Assembly: GCF_963924675.1 (NCBI RefSeq)
Contig: NC_089225.1
Location: 111,490,313 to 111,554,312 of the forward strand
Reading direction: 5' to 3'
DNA length: 64,000 nucleotides
DNA from: Phocoena phocoena
Lineage: Eukaryota > Chordata > Mammalia > Artiodactyla > Phocoenidae
Of the stretch, positions 10,554 to 22,662 are shown piece after piece. The notes beneath the pieces were generated by a model, which worked only from the letters and a program-made list of their open reading frames with translations, was not told the origin of the DNA and made no database searches. The position numbers and the translations under genes were made by a program. Position 1 is the stretch's first letter. Every line of letters starts with the position of its first letter.

Positions 10554-13054
10554 TTGTTGAACTTCTCTGCTACCTCCCTGAGGTAAAGAATGAGTGCTTA
10601 CACCCAAGACTGCCATAGATTTATACCTGAGCCCTGCGTGTCAGAGCAGCCATAGCAGACCAGAGCAAGCCTCATGTTCTTTCCAGGATAAATGATGGAG
10701 AGAGACCCACTGGCAAATCAAAACCTACTGCTTTCCAGCTCACTCCAAGCTCATTCAGTTTCCACTTAACGACATTTTTATTTGTGAAAATAATGTAGAT
10801 ATTTTCCCTCTAGAAATGACTTAAAACTTGAAAGTAAATCGTATGTTCCGTTTTCATAACAATCTGTATTTTGACTATTTTAAGCAGAAATGTCACATTT
10901 CTCAACCCTCTCCCACTATCGAAGTAACTTCTAGATGATAGCATTCATGGTAGCACAAATTTTCCCTTCCTCGCCTCCAACTGTAGTCTTTGATACTGTG
11001 TTTCAGAATTAAACAGTCAGGTCTAAACTGGCATTGATTCAAAAAGGTCTAGGCATTCTTGCTTAATATCCTTGAAAGGAAAATGATGTCTAGGGTAGAT
11101 TCCCTGGACACTGCCTTTAGGTAACTATTCAGTGCTGAGGTGTCGTTCAACTCACATCTACGTGGAGAAGTCATTCCCCAGTTCATCTTCCCTTTGTCCC
11201 CTGCTCCGACTTCTGACTCGTCACCTTGGCCTTGTAGAGTCCCTTATGGTTGAACAGTGGCTTACTGATTGCAGAGCAGTCACATAAACGGCCACTTTCT
11301 GTCTTTATTGACAAGCAGTTGATTGTTTTAATTTTGCACTGGAGGAAGCCAATGCTCACTGAAAAGTAGTGTCTTGCCCAAGCCCGTGCCGCTAATAAGA
11401 TGAGACGGAACTAGAATGCACACCTGTGTCAGTCCGGGCTCCTTCCAGCAGGCCACCCAGGACTGTGTGTCTTGATGACATTTATGGTGTGAATGCCTCT
11501 CATACCTTGGAACTCTTCCCGGAGCCTGGTTGACAGTTAAGTGTTACCGAACGGCTGTAAGAAAGTGTGAGAAGACAGTAAGTATATTCATGAGAATATC
11601 ATAGTCTCCTTAAATAAGAAAGGCACTAAAGGCTCCCAATGTTGGATGTCTCAACAGAGATATTACTGAGCCTCCAGAACTTCCTTGTTCTCACCATGAG
11701 AAACGAGTGTCAAAAACATGTCCATGGATCTGTAAACCTATTCTGGTTAAATATGCAAGAAATTTGAACCCTGCTTATTAACAATTAATGTCCAGAGAAT
11801 GACCTAAGTGCCAGAAATTTAAGTACATTTTTCAATATTTGTTTTTCTAAAGAATAAGGAAACCATGGTTTATAATTGTCCAGCAACATTCTTTTCTCCA
11901 AACTAAAAAGCCCTAAATTTTTTTACTCATAAAATGAAGACAAACACAGTTACGCCATTTATCTTGCTTTCCAAACTCTCGACCATTTTGTTAGCCTCTC
12001 TGTGAGCTAGCTTTACAACAGCGCCCTTAAATTTTGGAGACTAAAACTGGACACGGTTTTATACCAAAGGCCTGATAAACATGCCAAATATCATAACATA
12101 TAAACCTGCTTTCATGTTAATATATGGTGACGCTTGACTCCTTCTTTTCATAACACTATACCATTATTGACTCATACTTTATTACTGGTCAAGAACTATC
12201 TCTAGGTCTTTCTGAAGTATAACTATTGGATGTGTTCATCTCTTGATCCTTCATTGCTATTCTACTGATTCATGCTATGCCAAACCCCTATTGCATTGCT
12301 TCCTCTTTACAGTAGAACAACCACAGAACAGCCTGGACAAAACGATTTCCTTTTTCTTTTGATATTTACATACATGATGCCCAGGCAGTATGTGCACAGA
12401 GCTGCTATGGTAAGTGTGGTGAGCCTGGTGTTCTCAGGAGACCAAGAATGACTGTCAAGAGGGCTTAGGAAAGTACCTCGGTGCTGGCACCCACGGGAGT
12501 GGGAAGTGCAGGAGGTATGGAGCTGGGCTGGCTCATACCATTCCCCAGTTTGTCTCCTCTCCCAGGTCACTTCCTGTCAGAGCAGGAACTTCCAAGTGGT
12601 TCTGCGTAAGTGGAGCTTTCCTACATGTACAGGGTGAGGTCAACACTACCCTTCTTCCCTAGCTTTCAGTTTACTGTAATTGTGAGCTGGCAAATTTAAT
12701 ATTTTGTGTCTTGGATGGTGGGAGCAAAAAACCCTATCTGGCCAGGATGGAACCCACACTAGTTTATGTTATGTGTTGCCATATTTGTTCGTTCACTCAT
12801 TCATTCCTCCAACACACTTTTGGAACTCCTTCTGCATGTACAGTGTCATGTTAGGCTCCAGGCGAGAAAAGAATCCTGCCTGCAGGAGCTAATAGTCAGG
12901 GTTCCCCAGCAAACTCTTTGCCAGGGCCTTCTGTCACCCTAGCAAAGGAAGCAGGTACATCTTGAACAGATTTCTACGTGGAATCCAGTCCCTGGTGCCA
13001 CGGAGTCTGGGCAAAAATTTAGGTTTTCTCTAGGAAGGCAGCAAGTTACAGCAG
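10554..13054. other. Mostly unassigned sequence
   Basis: Around 11340-11470 a diverged MIR-like patch is suggested by GTAGTGTCTTGCCCAAGCC. Otherwise no repeat or exon is recognisable. Open frames are under 90 codons and lack context. Confidence 0.4.
12785..12900 (+). mobile_element. Ancient interspersed repeat fragment, family unsure
   Basis: The order CACTCATTCATTCCTCCAAC, a loose match to a 'length of article, tally of months' style body, and CCTGCCTGCAGGAGCTAATA resembles a common mammalian repeat in which ATTCATTCATTCAACA is followed by CTGCCCTCATGGAGCTTACA. A related copy appears to start near 29985. I cannot name the family reliably. Confidence 0.35.
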
Positions 13055-13215
13055 ATCAGGCATGAACATAGGAGCCATCAGACCTAACAATGTCACTTAC
13101 TAATTAGGTAAACATGGGCAAGGAAATTGACTTCTGAACTGTAAAATGGAGCTGGAACCAGAACCCCTTCCATAGGGCTGTTATGACAATTCAATAAATG
13201 TTCGCATGAAGAACT
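13055..13215 (-). mobile_element. MIR SINE fragment (antisense)
   Basis: TCACTTACTAATTAGGTAA, GGGCAAGGAAATTGACTTCT, AACTGTAAAATGGAGCTGG, CATAGGGCTGTTATGACAAT and TTCAATAAATGTTCGCATG match antisense MIR in order (tail side on the right). Confidence 0.8.
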
Positions 13216-14117
13216 TTGTACCATCGCACTCAGGCAGAATCGTCTGAGGTTCTGTAACCCTTTCGCACGCACCCTGCCTCACGTATCTTGATCTTTTATT
13301 ATGGAAAACAGAACAAAAGTAAAGCCCTCTACAGATTTAATCCGGATTTAACATTCCACAAATGACGCTTTATAATTGTTTGCTATGTTGATCAGATGAA
13401 ATTTTGAACAAGAACTAGGCAGCTAAGATGTGAGCTGCGTACAGGCAGGCCAGGGTTAACACAACAGATTTGCTGTGCTGGGGGGACGCGGGACCCTCTC
13501 AGTGACTACAAGGGCTCCGTCATTTTCTGTGTTTTGGGACTCCAGATTAAGCAGGGAGAAGTGTTCTGTTGCTATTGTTGCTGCTGCTTGGTTTTTAATA
13601 AGAAAAGACCGAGGTAAATGGCGCCAGGTCAGCTAAGGGTCCCTAAAACGCAATTTCTTCCTGAATCCACGTTTGGAAGTTATCAGGCCTTCTTCTCTGC
13701 TCGTAAAGTTATGCTGAAAGCCGTGTGCAGGAAGTAACATCATGAAAGAGGAGTATGTGGACACAGTTGTGAATCTGTTTTTTTTTTTCAAAATAGGGAT
13801 CTGGGCATGAAAAAGAAAACGTTGGGCCAGTCATGCATCCTACGATTAGTCAAGGCACAAGGGACCTTTCACCTCCTGCTAATGTGGGGTGGCCGGCCTG
13901 GCCAGAGGTGTCCATGAACATTTGGCCCTTGGCAGCTGTCAGGGGACCACAGGGAAATCAGATCCAACTGTTCCCGGGGCAGTTCTAGGGAACAGGTGCC
14001 CACACATGTTAACTACATTTTGTAAGGGGTGTGTAATCCCAGTGACTAGGTGGTCTGAAAGATGAAATTACTCTTTGGCCTTCTGAAACCAATTCGTTAA
14101 TCAATGCGGGCACTAAT
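13216..14117. other. Unassigned sequence
   Basis: No repeat or coding exon is recognised. A T9 run occurs near 13779. Nothing else stands out. Confidence 0.4.
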
Positions 14118-14208
14118 TCTTCCTCCCTCCCTTCCTCCCTCCCTCCTTTCTCTCTCTTTCCCTTTCCTTCCTCTATTCCTTCCTTCTTTTCATCCTTCAC
14201 TTTTTTTT
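14118..14208 (+). repeat. Polypyrimidine tract, (TCCC/TTCC)n
   Basis: About 90 bases are nearly all C or T, made of TCCCTCCC, TTCCTCCC and TCTCTCTTTCCC units and ending in a T10 run near 14201-14210. Such mirror-like purine/pyrimidine tracts can adopt triplex DNA. It is probably a degenerate simple repeat. Confidence 0.8.
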
Positions 14209-14772
14209 TTACATTCACTCATTTATTTTTCTCATCCATTCAGTGTATCATTCAGAGAATATCCTTATGCACCTACTATACTTGTAAAGATATGAAAGAC
14301 AATTTTATATAGTCTCTCTAGTTAGAATTGGGGAGGATATTATAGGATGTGTGTGGGCTTGCCCACATGCGTGCACATACAAGAAGAAATTGCTTAGTTG
14401 GAGGGAGATATTGGAAGGAAAAAAACACTTTCTGCTTGGTTCAGAGCGAGGATAAAAGGTCTCATAGCTTGAGGCTGATACTGATATCGAAATCAACACC
14501 AAAAGAAAAACTTACCTACAGATTGATTTCTGCGTTCTTTGTGAAGTGAGAGATCCTATTTCCCAAGCAGGTAGACAAAGTACTGATTTTTATTCTTAGC
14601 TATTTACTCCCTTCTTGCATCATCGGTTTACCTGACAAGTCAGGAATTTTCATCCTAGCATCTATTCATAGAGAGATGTGTATATAAACGTTACCGAATC
14701 CAAGCTCTCTGTGCTCACTGCACGACAGGCCAATAAATCGGGAGACGATTTGTTGAGGCAAGGAATAGCGAC

Positions 14773-14778
14773 TTTATT
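14773..14778 (-). terminator. AATAAA polyadenylation signal of the LTR
   Basis: The minus strand reads CCAAATAAAGTCG. It follows the TATA-like box in LTR orientation and would define the end of the R region. Confidence 0.5.
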
Positions 14779-14854
14779 TGGAAAGCTGGCAGACCGAGAA
14801 GAGGTAGACCAGTGTCTCAAAAGAGCCATCTTATCGGGGTTTGGATGCCAGTTT

Positions 14855-14862
14855 CTTTTATA
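14855..14862 (-). promoter_or_regulatory. TATA-like box of the LTR
   Basis: The minus strand reads TATAAAAG. It lies about 80 bases upstream of the AATAAA in the same LTR, the usual order for an LTR core promoter. Whether it is still active is unknown. Confidence 0.5.
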
Positions 14863-15137
14863 GAACAGTGAGGGGGACGAGGTGGGGAAGTAAAGTAAAA
14901 AGGTCATAAGTCTTGCAAATTTCTTCTGTCTTGCAGCCATTCACAGGTGGACAGGGTCCAGATGTTTCCCTGAACAAAGGCACTTTAGTTTAACATTCAG
15001 GCCGAGGGGCAGGGTTCCCCGAGCAGGCCATTAGGTATAGACAGTATCCTTTCAGTGAACAAAAGCAACAGGAAGCAAAGATTAAAGTGAAAGAAACGGG
15101 TCCAACATGGAGTCAGAATTGGCTCTTCCCTGTTACA

Positions 15138-17683
15138 TAAAGTTTCCAAATAATTTGAACCGTGCTTTTGATTTGCATATCTGTCACTGTTCTAGAAACT
15201 GCTGACAGCAGACTCAGGGCAGACCTTAGAAGTAGACTTCAAGCGCTTCATTATTTCCCCTAAATGCTCCAGAAATTCTTGACCATGACCTTCGAGGCTG
15301 TATTACAAATCCATGGAGTATAACACACTGTTCTACACCAAGGGCCAATTTGTGACAAATGAAGAATGTTTCCAGGCATTTTCCCCTCCTGTCTCTTAAC
15401 CTTAGCTCAGGGTCGCTCTGTGTTTTTCACACCAACTGTCCTTGCTGCTGAAATCTGTCCAAGGCAACAGGGCCTAGCGGTGATGCTCGCTGAGCCTCGG
15501 CTAGGGGATCTGAGCCCCACGTCTCTGTGACTGGGGACTGAAGCCACACGAGGCTAAGGGCCAGTTGAAGGGCTGGCTGTATAAACAAGGTCAGAGTGGA
15601 GACTGGTGACAGCCGCTGGTGACAGACCTTTAAATTAGGGATGCTCCATTCCCACCCCCACTTTCTGAGAACTCACTGAGAAACTGGAGGACTTGCCTGA
15701 GGAATGTAAGTGCAGGTAATAAAAGGTGACCCCTCCTGCGACTCTCCTGCCTCTTCAAACAAACAAGTCTTGCCCTGTGTCTGGCCTGAGTCTCCCGTCC
15801 CGTCCTTTGAACCTGTTACCATGGACTTTTGTCTCAGAGGATGTCAGCCCAGGTTTCAGATTTCACGGGCACGTACTACCTTTTTCTTTGGTAATAAATA
15901 TCCCAACATCAGAACTCTTTGCTAGATAAAGCAGGAGAACCCCAGCGACTGCCGGCCTTGGAGGCTGCAGGTATCCGTGCAGGATCACCCCGTCTGTACC
16001 TCCTAAGGGGGAGAGGAGGGCCATCCCCCACCTCTGCTGGCTCCTTTCCTTCCACACCGTTTGTAGGGAGAGGCTAATTGGCAATACTGTGTTAACCATC
16101 CAGAGACTCCTTTAGAAGAGTGAGATATTGATCAAGTTTATTAAGCTATGAAAAATTTTTACTAATAGCAAGACAGTGTCTTTTCTTAGAGTTTCTGCCC
16201 AGTGAAAAAGCTGGAATTGTTAAAGCCTCAAAAATCTGCTATGGTCTTCCAGATAGAGCCAGCACCTGGGGTGGAGAGAGACAGGAAATGCCCCGGAGAT
16301 CCTGGAGAAGGAGAAGATAGAGCAAGGCCAGAGAGAGAACCCCAGGTCCACCTGGAGGGAGACCCCAGGAGAAAATGCAAACTGTGTGTTTGTGATCCAC
16401 TAAGAGCGAGGCTTTCTTTCTGCTCATGGAGATGCTCTGTACAGCAACACAGGCTCCAGCCCAGCTAAGGGGCACATAGAGCTTCTCGCTACAGTTGTAT
16501 TTTAGAGACTATTTTGAGAGAGAAATATTAGCAGGATCTATAAAAGATTTACATTCCTAATTGTCCCTGAGAGCTCGTAGGTTAGAATGAACATTCTGCA
16601 GTGTCTCAGAGCACAAAGCAGTGCTCCCCCTACCCAGCTAAAACGCTTCCAGACCCACAGAGCAAGCGAACAATTGCACACGATGCCCTGGCCAGGAGCT
16701 GTCACAGGCTGCGGGGAAGTGGGTCCAGACAGCCGGGACGGGAGCAGGCCAACCCCTGCACTCTATCACAGAGGTCCCTGCCCGCCCCAGGGGAGACCAA
16801 GGCTGCCACTCACGTCTCATCTTGTCTCCCGGTCACCTGGTGAGGAAGATGTCGACGACTCGGAGAGTAATGATGTGTCTTGAGCAGGGGCCTTGACCTG
16901 CTGTCCAGACGGGTTTGCAGGGTCTCTGGCTGGGAGAGCGTGGCTGCTGTCTGGCTCCCTTGCTGTGTCTGCGAGGAGCATGGAGTCTGGAGCTTACCTG
17001 GGCGGCCCTGCCCTGAGCCCTCTGGGTTCCTTCTTTCCTTCTTGCTTGCAGTCTAGGGTGCCCTGGAGCCAGCTCGCCGGCTCGTGTGGTACCATCTGAT
17101 GACAGCATGGGTCAACGGGGCACGAAATTCATCAAATCTGTCTTTCTGCTTCATAAAGACCAACCACCAAATTCACTTCTCTGTTTTAGTAGACATTCAC
17201 AGAGCATGGTGATTGAGATAGATCTTTTATACACAGAGTGTATCTGCTCTTTTATTAGGAGCTTTTAGCTCGTCAAGATTGTGTTTGCAGAACCTGACAA
17301 AGTGATAAATTTTGCTTATTTTAATCCTTTCCTTTTTTCCACCAGAGGTTAATTGTTTGGTGTTCTTTGTTAAACTAACACTTTTGATGGGTTAAGAACC
17401 ACTAAGGCCACTTAAATAAACAGACCATTCAGGTAAGAACAGGAAAGCTAGTGTAGACACAAGCTATTAACTTGCTGTATTGGGGCTGGTGTGTTAGTTG
17501 ATTGACATTGAAAATGACATGTGAATTCACTTGGAGATTTTTTAAATACCTACTCTGCTGACAAGTGTTAACTTTCTATTTTAGGTAGAAGAGATAGATT
17601 CCTTGATATTTAATCTTCCTGAATTACTAAAGTAAGACTTAAGTGATGTTGTACCATCCTTCAAATGCACTGATTACTCTCAT

Positions 17684-17685
<2 letters not shown>
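15138..17685. other. Unassigned stretch with a GC-rich block
   Basis: No repeat family is recognised with confidence. From about 16590 to 17110 the sequence is clearly more GC-rich than its neighbours and has open frames on both strands (16587-16883 plus, 98 codons; 16833-17108 minus, 91 codons), but they overlap and resemble no protein I know. Part of 16200-17110 could be decayed retroviral or other repeat sequence; this is inference only. Confidence 0.4.

Positions 17686-17741
<56 letters not shown>
17686..17741. repeat. (AT)n dinucleotide microsatellite
   Basis: An uninterrupted alternating A/T run of about 56 bases sits roughly 40 bases left of a SINE tail. Such runs are length-variable and can extrude cruciforms. 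Confidence 0.95.
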
Positions 17742-17743
<2 letters not shown>

Positions 17744-17780
17744 CTTTTTTCTACATCTTGGCTTGGGTTGTTATTCTTTT

Positions 17781-18066
17781 TAAATTTATTTATTTATTTA
17801 TTTTTGCTGTGTTGGGTCCTCATTTCTGTGCGTGGGCTTTCTCTAGTTGTGGCAAGCGGGGGCCACTCTTCATCGCGGTGCGCGGGTCTCTCACTATCAT
17901 GGCCTCTCTTGTTGCGGAGCACAGGCTCCAGACGCGCAGGCTCAGTAGTTGTGGCTCACAGGCCCAGTTGCTCCGCGGCATGTGGGATCTTCCCAGACCA
18001 GGGCTTGAACCCGCGTCCCCTGCATTGGCAGGCGGATTCTCAACCACTGCGCCACCAGGGAAGCCC
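17781..18066 (-). mobile_element. CHR-type SINE, long form (antisense)
   Basis: The right end CCACCAGGGAAGCCC is the reverse complement of the CHR head (GGGCTTCCCTGGTGG). Moving left come the tRNA-related part, the GAGCACAGGCTCCAGACGCG segment, an extra 3' module (AGTTGTGGCAAGCGGGGGCC) and a (TTTA)n run that is the tail. Flanks TTATTCTTTTTAA (left) and TATTATTTTTAA (right) look like a worn target duplication. It is longer and more mutated than the ~210 bp copies, so it is probably older. Confidence 0.92.
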
Positions 18067-18972
18067 TGATATTATTTTTAATATGATTGTTTCACATAAG
18101 TAAACTCAATCTGTCTATATATTTATCTTGCCTCATTTTCTTTCATAGGTTTAGAATCTAGGTTATACAAATTTCATAAAAGGATTCAGGAAATATTCCA
18201 TTTGTTTCTATACTCTAGAAGAGTTGTTATGGAAATTCTGGATTTGTTTTAGCAATAATTTTATAAGAAAGTAGAATAATAACATGTTAAGAACAGTAAA
18301 TGTAGAAGCAACATTAGAATAGTTTGGAATAAGTAGGTACTTGCTATAGGCTGGATTCTTCAGATGCCAACTCTGCGGCAGAATTTGGAGTGCAGGATGT
18401 TTATTAGGGATTAAGACGTAGGAAAGGAAGGGGAAGGACGCTGAGTTGGGTGAACTCTATTGCAGCCCCCCACCCAAACCTTGGCCAATCTAGCCTCATT
18501 CTTCCAGCAAGTATTTAAGTTCTTTGTTGTATGTCCTCAAACTTTTTCTTTTCTAACATATTTTGCCAGTTCTGAGACCTTTGAAATTGCATATAAATTT
18601 TAGAACAGGCCATTGATTTGCACAAAAAAATCTGCTGATAATTTGATTTGGATTGTTTAGCTGTAGAGTAGTCTGAGAGTATAGATATCAATGATGTTGA
18701 GTCTTACGATTCATCTACATGTTATATTTCTCTATTTGTCTTCTTTAATTTCAACAGTATTTTGAATTTTCACTCTACAGCTCTTACACACGTCTTGTTA
18801 AATTTATTCCTAAGGGTTTTGTATTTTTGAAGCTCTTGTCATTGTTATTATTTTAAAATTTTCAATTTCTAATCTTTTGTTGCTAGTATACAGAAATACA
18901 ATTGATTGTGTATATTGATCTTATGTTGTTCCTTCTGGTTAATGTAATTCATTAGTTCTAACAGCTTCTTCT

Positions 18973-18993
18973 TTGTGTGTGTGTGTGTGTGTA
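18973..18993. repeat. Short (GT)n run inside L1
   Basis: About ten GT units lie within the antisense ORF2 region of the old L1. It probably arose after insertion. Confidence 0.8.
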
Positions 18994-20418
18994 GATGCCT
19001 TAGGATTTTCTACTGATATTATTTTTTATTATATGCACGATTGCAGTTTACTTCTTACATTTTATTCTAAATTTTAAAAATCTTGCTGTATTGCATTGGC
19101 TAGGACTTTCAGGACAGTGTTAAATAGAGGGATATTACCGAGAGGGGTATTCTTGCGTTGTTCCCCATCTCAGAAGAAATGCATTCAAATTCACTATTAA
19201 ACGTGAAGTTAGCTATAGATTTATTGTAGATGCTTTTTATCTAGATAAGGACATTTTATCTCATTCCTAGTGTGCAGAAAGTTTTAAAATATGAATCAGG
19301 TTTAACTAATGTCAAATGCTTTTTCTACCTTTATTGAGATTATCGTGTGGTCCTTCTCATTTATTCTGTTAGTATAGTAAATTTCTTTGATTGGTTTTCT
19401 TGTATTCCTGGAATAAACTCCACTTGGTCATAACATTTAATTTTTTGTATATACGGCTGAATATTATTTCCTAATATGTTGTTAAGGATTTTGCATCTAT
19501 GTCCATGAGGGTATTGGTCTGTAGTTTTCTTGTAATACTTTATTGTCCTTTGACATAAGGTTAATGCTGGCCTTATAATGAGTTGGGAACTTTTACTTTC
19601 CCCTCTACTTTCTGAAAGAATTTCTATGGGATTGGTATTAATTCTTCCTTAAATATTTCATAGAATTTATCAGTGAGATAACATGGTCCTGGTGTTTTCT
19701 TTGGGGGAAATATGTAAGTTATAAATTCAATCCCTTTATCTGATGCAGGACTATTGAGACTTTTCTATTTTTTCCTGCATTCATCTTGTTGATTTTGCCT
19801 TCCATGAAATTTGGCTGTTTCATTTAGGTTACTGTATTTGTTGTTTTAAAATTATTCAAATACTCACTTATTGGCCTTTTAACGTCTATAGGATCTGAAG
19901 TGATGTTCCTTCTTTCATTCCTAATATTGAGAACTAGTGTCTTCCTTCCTTCCTTTTTTTTTACTTGATCAGGGATTATCACACTAGGGGTTATCAAAAC
20001 TTTTCAATAAGCCAAATCTTGGTTTTATTAATTTTCTCTACTGTTTTGCTGTTTTCTGTTTCCTTGGTTGTCACTCTTATATTTCTTCCCCTCCACTTCC
20101 CTCAGATTTAAATTGTTCTTTTTCTAGCTTCTTACATTGGAATATTGTGTCATTGGTTATAATCCTTTCTATAAGCATTGAAAGGTAAAAATTTTCCTCT
20201 GTAACTGCTTTAGCTGTGTCCTAAAAATTCTGCCATGTTGCATTTTCATTTTAATTTAGTTCAAAATAGGTTATAATTTCTTCTTTGACTTATGTGTTCT
20301 TTAGAAGTGTTTTATTTCATTTCCAAATATTTGCGGATTTTCCAGATACATTTCTCGTATTGATTTACAATTTAATTCCATTGTGGTTAAAAAACAAAAA
20401 TAAAAAGGCAAAAACACA

Positions 20419-20626
20419 GGGCTTCCCTGGTGACACCGTGGTTGAGAGTCCGCCTGCCGATGCAGGGGACACGGGTTTGTGCCCTGGTCCTGGAAGATCC
20501 CACATGCAGTGGAGCAGCTGGGCCCGTGAGCCATGGCCGCTGAGCCTGCGCGTCCGGAGCCTGTGCTCCGCAACGGGAGAGGCCACAACAGTGAGAGGTC
20601 CGCGTACGACAAAAAAAAAAAAAAAA
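20419..20626 (+). mobile_element. CHR-type SINE, short form, nested in L1M
   Basis: It starts GGGCTTCCCTGGTGACACCG and runs through GATCCCACATGCAGTGGAGC, CCATGGCCGCTGAGCCTGCG and CGCAACGGGAGAGGCC to a long A tail. Flanking direct repeats AAAAAGGCAAAAACACA (20402-20418) and AAAAAGGTAAAAACGCA (20627-20643) differ at two places and mark the target duplication. It splits the ORF2 reverse-transcriptase region of the surrounding L1M. Confidence 0.97.
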
Positions 20627-21244
20627 AAAAAGGTAAAAACGCAAATTTCAATCCTCTAAAATTTATTCAGATTTATTCTATGACCAAGTATAGTGTCTAT
20701 TTCGGTGAATGTTCCATGTGCATCTGAGTAGATGTGTATTCTGCAGTTTTGGAATATAGTATGCTCTAAGTTCAATTAGGTCAGCTTGGGTAACAGTGAT
20801 TTCCAAGTCCAAGGTACTCAAATTGATTTTCTGTTTGCTCTGTCATTTACTGAGAGAGAGAAGTGTTAAAATCTTCAAATATAATTATGAATATGTCCAT
20901 TTCTCCTTTACGTTCTGCCAGTTTTTGCTTCATCTATTTTGCAGTTCTGTTATTAGGTACATCCACATTAGTATTGCGTGTCAGCATGATTAAGTGTGTC
21001 CTTTATCATTATGAAATGACCCCCTTTAATTCTGGCAATACCTCTTGTTTCAATTTCTCCATTGTCCAGCTCTTTTGTAATTAGTGTTGCATGGAAAATC
21101 TATTTCCATTTTCTTGCTTTGAACTTATCTATGTCTTTATATTTAAGGCTATTTTATTGTTGTTTTGGTTTCAATTTTTTGTAGGCAGCACACACTCGAG
21201 TTGTGTTTTGTCATCCAAACTGAAAAATCTGGTTTTCAGTTGAT

Positions 21245-21455
21245 CAACACTGTCTAATGGAACTTTCTCTGATGTTGGAAATGCTCTACATCTACACTAT
21301 CCAAGATGGTGGTGACTAGCCACATGTGGCTGTTGAACATTGAAGATGTTTCTAGTTTGACTGAGGACTAGAATTTTTCTTTTATCATAATTAATAAATT
21401 TAAATTCAAATAGTCACACGTGGCTAGTGCCTGCCATATGAAATAATGCAGGTTC
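21245..21455. mobile_element. Nonautonomous DNA transposon fragment in L1M
   Basis: Segments GACTAGCCACATGTGGCTGT and AGTCACACGTGGCTAGTGCC are near inverted copies of each other around an AT-rich centre with a TTAATAAATTTAAATT-type core. This matches a common mammalian palindromic-like repeat (CTAGCCACATGTGGCT...). The exact MER family is not named. It interrupts the old L1 between its endonuclease region and its 5' region. Confidence 0.65.
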
Positions 21456-22164
21456 AGATAATTTGCATTCAATGCACTTGTAGATACGCCTGGGTTAGGT
21501 GTACCATATTTCTATGTGTTTTCTGTTTGTTAGTCTGATATATGTTGCTTTTTTTTCTCTTTCCCTGTCTTTTTTAGAATTAATTTTGTATTGTTTATGA
21601 ATCCATTTTATATTTACTATCATATTACTAACTATACCACTTTGTTTCTTTGGTTGCTCTAGTGTTTGAAATATGCCTTTTAAACATTTCACAGTCTATT
21701 TTCAAAGAATATTATATCACTCAAATATAAGGTAAGAACTTTACATCTAACTATCCATCTTTTTGCTGTTGTTGTCGTATATTTTATATCTACATATGTT
21801 ATATACAATAACACAAGTCAAAAAATTATTATATACAGTTTTTGCTTTAAATGGTCAATTGTTGGTGAAAGGAATTTAAAAACTAAAACAAAAATTCATG
21901 TTTTTGCACATATTTACAACTTTTTTCAAGTGTTTTCATCCCTTGTATAGATACAACTTTCCATCCGCGATTATTTTCCTTTTGCTTGGAGAATTTTCTT
22001 TGCCATTTCTTGTGGTGATGGTCTGCTGGTAACAAATTCTCTCTTTTTGTACGTCTGATAAAGTTTTAAGATGAAGTCTATAAAATTCTAAGTTGAAAGT
22101 TTTTTTTCCCTCAGTCCTTTAAATATGTAATTCAATTGTTTTCTGACTTACACAGATTCTCACC

Positions 22165-22662
22165 TCCCTCCCCAGTTTTACTGAGACATAATTGACATAC
22201 AGGACTACGTAAGTTTAAGATGTACAACATAATGATTTGATTTACATGTATTGTGAAATGATCACCACAATGAGTTTAGTTAACATGCATCATCTTATGT
22301 AGATACAAAAAAAGAAAAAGTAGAGGAAAGAAAAGTATTTTTTTCCTTGCTATGAAGACTCTGAGGATCTACCCTCTTAACTTTAAGGTACAAGATAGAG
22401 CAGCGTTAGACAGAGTCATCATATTGTACACACTTCCCTAGTACTTATTTATCCTATAACTGGAAGTTGGTACCTTTTCACCCCCTTCCTCCAACTTCCC
22501 TTCCCCACTCCCCACCTCTGATAACCACGAGTCTGATCTCTTTTTCTGTGAGTTTCTTTTCTTGTTTTTGTTTTTGTAGATTCCACGTATAAGTGAGATC
22601 ATACAGTATTTGTCTTTCTCTGACTTATTTCACTTAGCATAATGCCCTCAATATAGTTGCTG
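22165..22662 (-). mobile_element. L1 3' end inserted in older L1M (antisense)
   Basis: The order TTTACTGAGACATAATTGAC, AAGATGTACAACATAATGAT, TGAAATGATCACCACAATGA, TATAACTGGAAGTTGGTACC, ACCTCTGATAACCACGAGTC and TTTCACTTAGCATAATGCCC is the antisense 3' UTR of an L1MB/L1MA-like element. On both sides the sequence continues the 5' region of the surrounding L1M (GTTTTCTGACTTACAC on the left, TTTTTCCTCTGGCTACTTCT on the right), so this is a nested insertion. Confidence 0.8.

Larger units (their letters stand above)
14690..15137 (-). mobile_element. Solo ERV LTR with TATA and poly(A) signals
   Basis: On the minus strand the block starts TGTAACAGGGAAGAGCC at 15137 and runs through a U3-like segment to a TATA-like box (14862-14855), then an AATAAA (14778-14773) and a U5-like tail ending near 14690. 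The spacing between TATA and poly(A) signal, about 80 bases, fits a short R region. No internal retroviral genes flank it, so it is a solo LTR or an unpaired one. The left boundary is approximate since no TG...CA pairing or target duplication is certain at that end. Confidence 0.65.

Noticed and set aside
17683..17760. Tyr-Ile repeat peptide
   Set aside because: It is a translation of the (AT)n dinucleotide repeat.
20285..20659. Open frames of 65-125 codons with a shared Ser/Ala/Gly-rich text that recur at ten places
   Set aside because: They all fall on CHR SINE copies; the shared peptide is just the SINE read in one frame, not a protein family.
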